64,000 nucleotides of DNA from Hyphomicrobiales bacterium (GTDB lineage Bacteria > Pseudomonadota > Alphaproteobacteria > Rhizobiales > Rhizobiaceae), in contig UBQW01000010.1 in NCBI GenBank assembly GCA_900467745.1, forward strand, positions 490,812-554,811, given 5' to 3'. The notes under the pieces were generated by a model. That model was not told the origin of the DNA. It worked only from the letters and a program-made list of their open reading frames with translations, and did not search any database. The position numbers were made by a program, and so were the translations under genes. Each line of letters opens with the position of its first letter. The stretch's first letter is position 1. Of this stretch, positions 1 to 7,047 are shown piece after piece.

Positions 1-672
1 CGCGCTCCGAAGCCGGGCTGGAACCCGCGTTGCCCGAACCAGGTGCGCTACGAGATGCTGACCCGCCTCGGCTATTTCGTCACCGAAAGCTCCGAGCATT
101 TCGCCGAGTACACGCCGTACTTCATCAAGGAAGGCCGCGAGGACCTGATCGAGAAGTTCGGCATTCCGCTCGACGAATATCCGAAGCGCTGCATCGAGCA
201 GATCGAGCGCTGGAAGGGCCAGGCGGAAGCCTATCGCTCGGCCGACAAGATCGAGGTCAAGCAGTCGAAGGAATATGCCTCCTCGATCATCAATTCGGTC
301 TGGACCGGCGAACCCTCCGTGATCTACGGCAACGTCCGCAACAACGGCTGCATCACCTCGCTGCCGGAGAATTGCGCCGCCGAAGTTCCATGCCTTGTCG
401 ATGCATCCGGTATTCAGCCGACTTTCATCGGTGATCTGCCGCCGCAGCTGACCGCTCTGATGCGCACCAACATCAACGTGCAGGAACTGACGGTTCAGGC
501 GCTGATGACTGAAAATCGCGAGCACATCTACCATGCAGCGATGATGGACCCGCATACCGCGGCCGAACTCGACCTCGACCAGATCTGGGCGATGACGGAC
601 GAACTGCTGGCCGCGCATGGCGACTGGCTGCCGGCATGGGCGCGCACCGCGCGCAAGGTTCAGGCCGCCTGA
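1..672 (+). CDS. melA: Alpha-galactosidase, GH4 family (3' part only)
   Basis: The window begins inside this gene, so only the last 223 codons are seen, read in frame from base 1. GH4 enzymes cleave alpha-galactosides or alpha-glucosides in the cytoplasm by an NAD+ and metal-dependent redox mechanism. The visible part starts with NPRCPNQ followed by YEMLTRLGYFVTESSEHFAEY, the block typical of MelA-like GH4 proteins, and continues with the conserved NGCITSLPENCAAEVPCLVD segment. A GTG at base 43 is an internal codon, not a start. A strong terminator follows 33 bases after the stop, so this is the last gene of its operon. Together with the arabinofuranosidase and sugar importer downstream it suggests use of plant galactosides. 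The family is clear; whether it prefers galactosides or glucosides cannot be settled from this fragment. Confidence 0.9.
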   Translation, partial: RAPKPGWNPRCPNQVRYEMLTRLGYFVTESSEHFAEYTPYFIKEGREDLIEKFGIPLDEYPKRCIEQIERWKGQAEAYRSADKIEVKQSKEYASSIINSVWTGEPSVIYGNVRNNGCITSLPENCAAEVPCLVDASGIQPTFIGDLPPQLTALMRTNINVQELTVQALMTENREHIYHAAMMDPHTAAELDLDQIWAMTDELLAAHGDWLPAWARTARKVQAA

Positions 673-704
673 CCAACTCTCTCCCGGTCACGGCCTCAAG
701 AAGT

Positions 705-732
705 CCCGCGGCTCAGCCGCGGGGCTTTTTTT
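705..732 (+). terminator. Rho-independent terminator after melA
   Basis: An 8-bp GC stem (CCCGCGGC, loop TCA, GCCGCGGG) is followed by GC and then seven T. It lies 33 bases past the melA stop. The T run overlaps the stop codon of the convergent gene on the minus strand. Confidence 0.9.
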
Positions 733-1117
733 AGCGTTTCTGAATTGGCGGCGGTTGTGGCTGGGGCTGGGGCTGTTGCTGACGTTGGTTCAACGGCAGC
801 ACATCCTGGAAACCGATCTCGGGGCAGCCGCGAACATTGGCGAAGATGATGTCGCGCCGTTCGCCCCATTCCGTCAGTCCCCGGAGCGTCAGCGTGTTGT
901 TGTCCTGATAGACCACATTGGTGCGGATGATAGCGGCACGTCGCGCGAGGTTCTTCGCCTGGCTGACATTGCACTGCCCCTCGGACGGCGCCACGCTCCA
1001 TATGGAGGTTCCCCGGCCGTCGTTCTGCCAGCCTTGGGCTGCCACTAGCGTCGGCGCCAGCGCGGTCAGAAGCAGGAATGTAGTGCGGAACGTGGCTCTC
1101 AAGATCGGCGACCCCAT
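731..1117 (-). CDS. Small secreted protein of unknown function
   Basis: This 128-residue protein is not recognised. The N-terminus (MGSPILRATFRTTFLLLTALAPTLVAAQ) has a basic start, a hydrophobic stretch and a VAA-Q cleavage site, so export to the periplasm is expected. The mature part has two cysteines (in EGQCNV and VRGCPE) that could form a disulfide. It ends in a low-complexity Gln/Pro tail of about 15 residues. A GGGACC sequence eight bases upstream of the ATG may be the ribosome site. It is transcribed divergently from the ArsR-like regulator and converges on melA. No function is proposed. Confidence 0.65.
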   Translation of the reverse strand: MGSPILRATFRTTFLLLTALAPTLVAAQGWQNDGRGTSIWSVAPSEGQCNVSQAKNLARRAAIIRTNVVYQDNNTLTLRGLTEWGERRDIIFANVRGCPEIGFQDVLPLNQRQQQPQPQPQPPPIQKR

Positions 1118-1242
1118 GTTGCGATGGTCCCGTCATAGCATGGGATCATGACCACGACGGAAACGCAGCCGGTAAAATTAGCCAGGAATGGAAATGCATG
1201 AACAGGCAGGCGATTTCGGTTCGGACAATTGAACAAATCAAA

Positions 1243-1253
1243 ATATTCGATAT
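1243..1253. promoter_or_regulatory. Short palindrome upstream of the ArsR-like regulator
   Basis: ATAT-TCG-ATAT lies 43 bases before the regulator start. Read on the other strand it is ATATCGAATAT, close to the core ATATCGAAGATAT of the palindrome at 3865-3881 upstream of the sugar importer. It could be an autoregulatory site. The evidence is only this similarity. Confidence 0.3.
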
Positions 1254-1295
1254 ACAACAGTAATACGCATTTCATCTTCCGCGAACGGGATCCAT

Positions 1296-2222
1296 ATGAG
1301 CCGCAACTTTCTTGTCGTCGATCCCGAGGAGGGCATGCCCATTTTGAAGGGGCTGGCATCGCCGGCAAGGGTTTCCGTATTGAAGCTTCTGCACGAAAAG
1401 GGGCCGCTCAACGTCAACGAAATCGCTGATATTCTTGAGCTGCCGCAGTCCAGCGTCTCGACCAATGTGCAGATGTTGGAGGAGGCGGGGTTGATCCGCA
1501 CCGAGACGCAAAAGGCGCGCAAGGGCAACCAGAAAGTCTGTCATAGCGTCTATGATGAGATCCTTGTCGTCTTCAAGAATGAAATCAAGGAAACCGAACC
1601 GGATGCGATCGAGGTGGCGATGCCGCTTGGCCTCTACACCAGCTACGATGTGACCGCGCCCTGCGGTCTCTGCTCGGTGGACGGGATCATCGGTCTGCTC
1701 GACGTACCCAACACTTTCCTTGATCCAGATCGCATGAAGACGGCGCTGATATGGTTCACGCGGGGTCATGTCGAATACCAGTTTCCCAATAATGCCAGGC
1801 TGACCAACACCCCCATCCGCGAGATCGAGTTCGTCATGGAACTGAGCTCCGAAGTGCCCGGCACCAGCGCCGACTGGCCCTCTGATATCACGCTCACGGT
1901 CAATGGTATCGATATTGGCACCTGGACGTCCCCCGGCGATTTCGGCGACAAACGCGGGGTTTTCACGCCGGATTGGTGGAAACTGAAGGGTTCGCAGTAC
2001 GGCAAGCTGAAGAGCTTCCGCATCAACGACGAGGGCGCCTTCGTCGATGGACTGCGCATTTCCGACGTGGCGCTTTCGGATCTGAAACTCGACGAGCATC
2101 ACTCGATTCGCCTGCGCATCGGGGTTCGCGATGACGCAAAGCACCCTGGCGGCATCAATATTTTCGGTCGTGGTTTCGGCAATTACGATCAGGACATCCT
2201 GCTGCGTATCAGAACACGCTAG
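1296..2222 (+). CDS. ArsR-type winged-helix transcriptional regulator with long C-terminal domain
   Basis: A 308-residue predicted DNA-binding regulator. Residues about 10-85 are a winged helix of the ArsR/SmtB type (LASPARVSVLKLLHEKGPLNVNEIADIL, then LPQSSVSTNVQMLEEAGLI as the recognition helix region). ArsR proteins are usually near 100 residues, so the remaining 200 residues form an extra domain. It contains TSYDVTAPCGLCSVDG and a beta-rich end (ITLTVNGIDIGTW, GINIFGRGFGNYDQDILL) that looks like a ligand-binding or beta-sandwich fold. The gene sits immediately before the GH51 arabinofuranosidase and the sugar importer in the same direction, so it probably senses a pentose or oligosaccharide and controls them. 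GGGA upstream of the ATG supports the start. The ligand is unknown. Confidence 0.8.
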   Translation: MSRNFLVVDPEEGMPILKGLASPARVSVLKLLHEKGPLNVNEIADILELPQSSVSTNVQMLEEAGLIRTETQKARKGNQKVCHSVYDEILVVFKNEIKETEPDAIEVAMPLGLYTSYDVTAPCGLCSVDGIIGLLDVPNTFLDPDRMKTALIWFTRGHVEYQFPNNARLTNTPIREIEFVMELSSEVPGTSADWPSDITLTVNGIDIGTWTSPGDFGDKRGVFTPDWWKLKGSQYGKLKSFRINDEGAFVDGLRISDVALSDLKLDEHHSIRLRIGVRDDAKHPGGINIFGRGFGNYDQDILLRIRTR

Positions 2223-2288
2223 ACTGTACCCGATTTTCTGAATTTTGCCCTTGACCCCGGCCGAGGCTTCCGCTTTATTCACCTCAAA

Positions 2289-2306
2289 TTGTGATATGGA
2301 TCACAA
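2289..2306. promoter_or_regulatory. 18-bp perfect palindrome upstream of abfA (operator candidate)
   Basis: TTGTGAT-ATGG-ATCACAA has perfect 7-base arms. The inner part, TGTGA-N6-TCACA, equals the classical CRP half-site pair. It is centred about 32 bases before the abfA ATG, close to where a core promoter should lie. That position suits a repressor operator better than an activator site. Either a CRP/FNR-family protein or the adjacent ArsR-like regulator could bind it. Confidence 0.55.
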
Positions 2307-2329
2307 AGAATGATATAGTGGAGGGTATC

Positions 2330-3841
2330 ATGAAGGCTGCGGTCACCGCGCATAGCAAGTACACGATCTCGGACATCGACCCGCGCCTGTACGGCTCGTT
2401 CATCGAGCACCTCGGTCGCGCCGTCTACACCGGCATCTACGAGCCCGACCATGCGACCGCCGACGAAAACGGCATGCGCAAGGATGTGATCGATCTCGTC
2501 AAGGAGCTGAACGTTCCGATCGTGCGTTATCCCGGCGGCAACTTCGTCTCGGCCTATAACTGGGAAGACGGTATCGGCCCCAAGGAAAGCCGCCCGACGC
2601 GCCTCGACCTTGCCTGGCACACCTCCGAAAGCAACCAGGTCGGCATGCACGAATTCGCCGAATGGTGCGTCTCGGCCAAGACCGAGATGATGCTCGCCGT
2701 CAACCTCGGCTCTCGCGGCCTGGATGAAGCCCGCAACTTCCTCGAATACGTCAACCATCCCGGCGGCAGCGAGTGGAGCGACAAGCGTATCGCCAACGGC
2801 CGCGCCGAGCCTTGGGACGTGAAGCTCTGGTGCCTCGGCAATGAGATGGACGGCCCCTGGCAGATCGGCCACAAGACGGCCGACGAATATGGCCGACTGG
2901 CGCATGAGACCGCCAAGGCCATGCGCGCCTTCGACAGCTCGCTGGAGCTGGTCGTCTGCGGCTCGTCCAATGCCCACATGCCGACCTATCCCGAATGGGA
3001 AGCGACCGTTCTCGACCACACCTATAACGAGGTCGATTATATCTCGCTGCACATGTATTTTGAGAACCGCGCCAAGAACACGGCCAACTATCTTGCCCGC
3101 AGCATCGAGCTCGACAACTACATTGGCACGGTCGCCGGCGTCATCGACTACATCAAGGCGAAGAAGCGCTCGACCAAGGACGTTTATATCTCTTTCGACG
3201 AGTGGAACGTATGGTACCACTCCAAGGAACGCGACAAGGCGACGCTCGCCGGCGCCAATGGCTGGCCGCATGCGCCGGCGCTGCTCGAGGACGATTATAA
3301 CTTCGAGGACGTGCTGCAGGTCGGCTGCATCCTGAACACCTTCATCAACCGCGCAGACGTGGTGAAGATCGCCTGCCTCGCGCAGCTGGTCAACGTCATC
3401 GCTCCGATCATGACGACGCCGGGCGGTGCCGCATGGCGCCAGACGATCTTCTATCCCTACTACTTCGCTTCGGTTTATGGCCGGGGCACGGCGCTGAAGT
3501 TGATGGTCGACAGCCCGGCCTACGAGGTCGAGGATGTCGGCAGCGTGCCATACCTCGACGTCTCGGCCGTCCATGACAAGGACGCCAAGACGGTCACCTT
3601 CTTCATCGTCAACCGCCACGGCACGGAAGCGCTCGATCTCGACGCCAGCCTGCTCGGATTCGGCAACCTCAGCGTCATCGACGACCAGGTCGTCGCCCAT
3701 TCGGATCTCACCATCACCAACACGGCCGAAAAGCCGAACAATGTGGTGCCGGTGAAGGCGAGTGGTTCGGCATTCGCCGATGGCAAGCTGACGGCGAAGA
3801 TCGCGCCTTTGTCCTACCGCGTGATCCGGCTGCAGGCTTGA
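2330..3841 (+). CDS. abfA: Alpha-N-arabinofuranosidase, GH51
   Basis: A 503-residue intracellular exo-enzyme that releases L-arabinofuranose from arabino-oligosaccharides. GH51 hallmarks are present: LYGSFIEHLGRAVYTGIYE near the N-terminus, VRYPGGNFVSAYNWEDG, the acid/base in WCLGNEMDGPW (Glu172) and the nucleophile in ISFDEWNVWY (Glu291). The C-terminal part is the usual beta-sandwich. The length matches bacterial GH51 enzymes. The ATG at 2330 has GGAGGG four bases upstream; an in-frame GTG 39 bases earlier falls inside the palindrome at 2289-2306 and is unlikely. There is no signal peptide, so the substrate must be imported, presumably by the ABC system encoded next. The family is certain; arabinose-containing oligosaccharides as inducer are an inference. 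Confidence 0.95.
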   Translation: MKAAVTAHSKYTISDIDPRLYGSFIEHLGRAVYTGIYEPDHATADENGMRKDVIDLVKELNVPIVRYPGGNFVSAYNWEDGIGPKESRPTRLDLAWHTSESNQVGMHEFAEWCVSAKTEMMLAVNLGSRGLDEARNFLEYVNHPGGSEWSDKRIANGRAEPWDVKLWCLGNEMDGPWQIGHKTADEYGRLAHETAKAMRAFDSSLELVVCGSSNAHMPTYPEWEATVLDHTYNEVDYISLHMYFENRAKNTANYLARSIELDNYIGTVAGVIDYIKAKKRSTKDVYISFDEWNVWYHSKERDKATLAGANGWPHAPALLEDDYNFEDVLQVGCILNTFINRADVVKIACLAQLVNVIAPIMTTPGGAAWRQTIFYPYYFASVYGRGTALKLMVDSPAYEVEDVGSVPYLDVSAVHDKDAKTVTFFIVNRHGTEALDLDASLLGFGNLSVIDDQVVAHSDLTITNTAEKPNNVVPVKASGSAFADGKLTAKIAPLSYRVIRLQA

Positions 3842-3864
3842 TCCATTAAATCACGATAGCTGAT

Positions 3865-3881
3865 ACATATCGAAGATATGT
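3865..3881. promoter_or_regulatory. Perfect inverted repeat upstream of the sugar importer
   Basis: ACATATC-GAA-GATATGT has 7-base arms. It lies 24 bases after the abfA stop and about 65 bases before the first start in the transporter operon. A TTGACA-like -35 overlaps its right end (3881-3886). The position and the resemblance to the palindrome at 1243-1253 suggest an operator for the ArsR-like regulator. Confidence 0.45.
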
Positions 3882-3945
3882 TGACATCGTAATTGTATGA
3901 TTTAACGTCAGCGAACCAGATTTGACGTGCCACTGGGAGGAGAAG

Positions 3946-4092
3946 ATGGGAGCAACCGCTTCTGTTTTGGCACCTTCATGGACGAAAGGCGGCCTGCTTC
4001 TCGAAGCAGGCGCTATTCGCGCCGTTTCGTGCCAGCCATGTGTTCATATCGGATTTTCGGATTCTGACTGCAGCTTGGGAGCAGCCGGATGA
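3946..4092 (+). CDS. Possible 48-residue leader protein coupled to the ABC ATPase
   Basis: An ATG preceded by a near-perfect ribosome site (GGGAGGAGAAG) opens a 48-codon frame starting MGATASVLAPSWTKGGLLLE. Its TGA stop overlaps the ATG of the following ATPase gene (ATGA at 4089-4092). The ATPase itself has only TTGGGAGCAGCCGG upstream, so it may depend on translation of this frame. The peptide contains three cysteines (in SCQPC and DC) and resembles no family I know. It may be a real small protein, a coupling leader, or a remnant of a longer gene. The ribosome site and overlap are seen directly; expression is inferred. Confidence 0.45.
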   Translation: MGATASVLAPSWTKGGLLLEAGAIRAVSCQPCVHIGFSDSDCSLGAAG

Positions 4093-5189
4093 CGGCCAAT
4101 ATCGAAATCACCAATGTCAGCAAGCGCTACGGCTCGATGACCGTGCTCGACGGCCTGTCGCTGTCGATCAAGGCCAATGAGTTCATGGTCTTTCTCGGCC
4201 CGTCCGGCTGCGGAAAGTCCACGCTTCTGAGAATGATCGCCGGGCTCGAAAGTGTCGATGAAGGCACCATCTCTATCAACGGCGAGCGTATCGATACGCT
4301 GCCGCCCGGCCAGCGCGACATCGCCATGGTGTTCCAGAGCTACGCGCTCTATCCGCACATGACTGTTGCCGACAACATGGCCTTCGGGCTGCGCAACATC
4401 GCGGTCCCCTCTGACGTGATCTCGGCGCGCGTGGCGGAAGCCGCCCGCATGCTGGAGATCGGGCACCTCTTGGAGCGCAAGCCCGGCCAGCTCTCCGGCG
4501 GCCAGCGCCAGCGCGTCGCCATCGGCCGCGCCATTGTCAAGGAGCCGAAGGCATTCCTCTTCGACGAGCCACTGTCGAACCTTGATGCGGCGCTGCGCGT
4601 GCGCACCCGCGTCGAACTCGCACAGCTTCGCAATCGCGTGAAGTCGACAATGATTTTTGTCACCCATGACCAGATCGAGGCGATGACGCTGGCCGATCGC
4701 ATCGTCGTCATGAACAACCGCAAGATCGAGCAGATCGGCTCGCCGATGGAGATCTATTCCCGTCCGGCCAGCCGCTTCGTCGCCACCTTCGTCGGCTCGC
4801 CGACGATGAATTTCCTCGACGTTGGGATCTCCGAAGAGAGCGGCTTCGTCAGCGCCAAACTGCCTGACGGCACGCAGCTCAAGACCGCCATCCGCGCTGC
4901 CGGCATCAAAGGCGGCAGCCATGCACTTGGCATCCGCGCCGAGGCGGTGAAGCTCGCCGACGGCGTTCCCGCCACCACGACGGGCAAGGTCGACGTGCTC
5001 GAGCGGCTGGGCGACCGCACGCTGCTCTATACCAGGCTCACGGATGGCAGCGTCATCGTCGCCGAGGATATTGGCAACAGCCGTGTCGCGATCGGCGATG
5101 AGGTGGGGCTGACGCTTGATGGCAGCAGAACGCATCTCTTCGACGCCGAGGGGCGCGCCTGGCACAATGAGGAGCCGGGGCATGACTGA
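4089..5189 (+). CDS. Sugar ABC transporter ATP-binding protein (MalK/UgpC type)
   Basis: A 366-residue cytoplasmic ATPase that drives a carbohydrate importer. The Walker A motif GPSGCGKST is at 37-45, the signature LSGGQRQR at 135-142, Walker B AFLFDEP at 155-161, and the H-loop is in VTHDQIEAMTLADR. The C-terminal 130 residues form the TOBE/OB regulatory domain typical of the MalK/MsmK/UgpC group. Unlike most such operons, the ATPase comes first. Its start overlaps the stop of a 48-codon frame, and its end overlaps the first permease by 8 bases. The substrate is probably an arabinose- or galactose-containing oligosaccharide, judged only from the neighbouring GH51 and GH4 genes. Confidence 0.93.
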   Translation: MTANIEITNVSKRYGSMTVLDGLSLSIKANEFMVFLGPSGCGKSTLLRMIAGLESVDEGTISINGERIDTLPPGQRDIAMVFQSYALYPHMTVADNMAFGLRNIAVPSDVISARVAEAARMLEIGHLLERKPGQLSGGQRQRVAIGRAIVKEPKAFLFDEPLSNLDAALRVRTRVELAQLRNRVKSTMIFVTHDQIEAMTLADRIVVMNNRKIEQIGSPMEIYSRPASRFVATFVGSPTMNFLDVGISEESGFVSAKLPDGTQLKTAIRAAGIKGGSHALGIRAEAVKLADGVPATTTGKVDVLERLGDRTLLYTRLTDGSVIVAEDIGNSRVAIGDEVGLTLDGSRTHLFDAEGRAWHNEEPGHD

Positions 5190-6117
5190 GACAACGCTGT
5201 CTGGCACCGTCACGCTCGCCAAGGCTTCCGCGCGCCTGAAGGTGCAGAACATCAATGCGCCGCTTTGGCGCAACGCCATCTTCGTTCTGCCCTATCTGTT
5301 CTTCTTCGTGACATTGCTGGTCGTGCCGCTGTTCTGGGGCATCTGGCTGAGCCTCCACAAGGCGGATGCCTTCGGCGTTGGCCGCTTCGTCGGCATCGAC
5401 AATTACTTCCGGCTGTTTCGCGACAAGATCTTCATCCAGGCGATCGGCAACACCTTCTATTTCGTGCTGCTCACCGTGCCTGCGCTCGCCATCATCGGCC
5501 TGATGCTGGCACTCGCCTTGAACCGCAAGACGCGGACGGCTGCGGCTTTGCGTACGATCTATTTCTCCTCATCGGTTTTGTCGGTCACCATCGTCACGCT
5601 GATCTGGCGCATCGTCTTTATCGGAAATTTCGGCCTGCTCGCCACCATCTACGGCTGGTTCGACGCCACGCCGCCGGCGTTTCTCTCGGATCCGAAGCTG
5701 GCGATGATCGGGATCGCGATCGCGACCATCTGGTGGTGCATCGGTCTGCCGATGATGCTCTTCCTCTCCGCCTTGCAGCAGATCCCAGGCGATATCTACG
5801 AGGCGGCAGCGCTCGACAATGCCAGCCGTTGGCGCACGCTCTGGTACATCACGCTACCGTCCATCCGCCGCACCTTCGCATTGGTCGTGATCATCCAGAT
5901 CGTCCTGCAGTTCCAGCTGTTCGGCCAGGCCAAGCTGATGACCATGGGCGGTCCGAACAACGTCTCCAAGCCGATCGTTTTCTACATCTACGAGGCGGCC
6001 TTCACCAAATGGGACCTCGGGCTGGGTGCTGCTGCCTCTGAAATCCTCTTCATGCTGATCCTCATCGCTGCCATGGCGCAGTACGTCATTTCGCGCCGGA
6101 AGGGAGAAGAAGGATGA
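5182..6117 (+). CDS. Sugar ABC transporter permease (MalF type)
   Basis: A 311-residue inner-membrane permease of the binding-protein-dependent CUT1 group. The first membrane span is NAIFVLPYLFFFVTLLVVPLFWGIWLSL, and the conserved EAA loop is EAAALDNASRWRTLWYITLPSIR near residue 215, which docks on the ATPase. About six membrane segments can be counted. The ATG at 5182 overlaps the end of the ATPase gene; a longer reading from 5116 would run inside the ATPase and is rejected. The end overlaps the second permease as ATGA. It partners with the next permease to form the channel. Confidence 0.92.
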   Translation: MTETTLSGTVTLAKASARLKVQNINAPLWRNAIFVLPYLFFFVTLLVVPLFWGIWLSLHKADAFGVGRFVGIDNYFRLFRDKIFIQAIGNTFYFVLLTVPALAIIGLMLALALNRKTRTAAALRTIYFSSSVLSVTIVTLIWRIVFIGNFGLLATIYGWFDATPPAFLSDPKLAMIGIAIATIWWCIGLPMMLFLSALQQIPGDIYEAAALDNASRWRTLWYITLPSIRRTFALVVIIQIVLQFQLFGQAKLMTMGGPNNVSKPIVFYIYEAAFTKWDLGLGAAASEILFMLILIAAMAQYVISRRKGEEG

Positions 6118-6965
6118 GTGTCGCAACAGGTGGCAACATGGTCGGCCGTTCGCTAGGCGACCGCGTGATCCTTTTCCTCGCCATCCTCTGCGCGCTGGTG
6201 ATGCTTGCGCCGGTGCTGTGGGTGATCGGCCTGTCGTTGAAGGACAACAAGGAACTGATGGCGGATATGAACTCCGTCTTTCACGCACCTTACACGATCA
6301 ACAACTATATCAACATCTTGGCGACCTCGTCTGTGTTCCGCTGGGTGCTGAACAGCGTGATCGTCGCCGGCGGGCTTACCATCGGCACGCTGGTGCTCTC
6401 GTCGCTCGCAGGCTACGGTTTCGCGCGGCTGAACTTTCCCTATCGCAACACGCTGTTCATCATCGTGCTCCTGGGGTTGGCGGTTCCGGAACAGGCGGTG
6501 CTGATCGCCCGCCACCAGCTGTTCAGCTGGCTGAAGTTCCACAACACCTATCACGGGCTGATCCTGCCCGGCCTGTCAGCGCCCTTCGGCGTGTTCCTGA
6601 TGACGCAGTATTTCCGCGCTATCCCCAAGGAGCTCGACGAGGCGGCACTGCTCGACAATGCGAGCCGCTTCAAGATCTTCTGGAATGTGCTTCTGCCGCT
6701 GACGGTTCCCGCACAGGCGACGCTCGGCATATTCACCTTCCTCGGCGCCTGGAACGATTACTTCTGGCCGCTGATCTCGGGCACCAAGAAGGAAATGTAT
6801 ACGCTGACGGTCGGCATCGCCTCGACACAGACCAACTTCGCGCAGTCGGAAGGCCTCGGCTTCTTGATGTCGCAGGCGGTCTTTGCCAGCGCGCCGATTC
6901 TCGTTCTCTACCTGTTTTTCCAGAAATACATCGTGACGGCAGTCTCCGGCGCCGCTGTGCGCTGA
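6114..6965 (+). CDS. Sugar ABC transporter permease (MalG type)
   Basis: A 283-residue inner-membrane protein and second half of the channel. Its membrane segments begin with VILFLAILCALVMLAPVLWVIGLSL, and the EAA loop is DEAALLDNASRFKIFWNVLLPLT near residue 178. The C-terminal end (KYIVTAVSGAAVR) is typical of MalG-like CUT1 permeases. Translation is coupled to the preceding permease by a 4-base ATGA overlap. It is followed by 82 bases that hold a small hairpin and then the binding-protein gene. Confidence 0.92.
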   Translation: MSVATGGNMVGRSLGDRVILFLAILCALVMLAPVLWVIGLSLKDNKELMADMNSVFHAPYTINNYINILATSSVFRWVLNSVIVAGGLTIGTLVLSSLAGYGFARLNFPYRNTLFIIVLLGLAVPEQAVLIARHQLFSWLKFHNTYHGLILPGLSAPFGVFLMTQYFRAIPKELDEAALLDNASRFKIFWNVLLPLTVPAQATLGIFTFLGAWNDYFWPLISGTKKEMYTLTVGIASTQTNFAQSEGLGFLMSQAVFASAPILVLYLFFQKYIVTAVSGAAVR

Positions 6966-7016
6966 GACTTGAAGCGATGACGTCGCAACCGGCTTCCGGG
7001 GAGGAGGCCAGCCAAA

Positions 7017-7029
7017 GGGGCAAAGCCCC
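7017..7029 (+). repeat. Small hairpin before the binding-protein gene
   Basis: GGGGC-AAA-GCCCC forms a 5-bp stem just upstream of the ribosome site (AGAGGAGGAGAAGG) of the sugar-binding protein. It could stabilise a processed mRNA so that the binding protein is made in excess over the permeases. Confidence 0.35.
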
Positions 7030-7047
7030 AAAGAGGAGGAGAAGGGC

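Noticed and set aside
2279..3700. A 473-codon minus-strand frame opposite abfA
   Set aside because: Antisense of a clear GH51 gene; no motifs.
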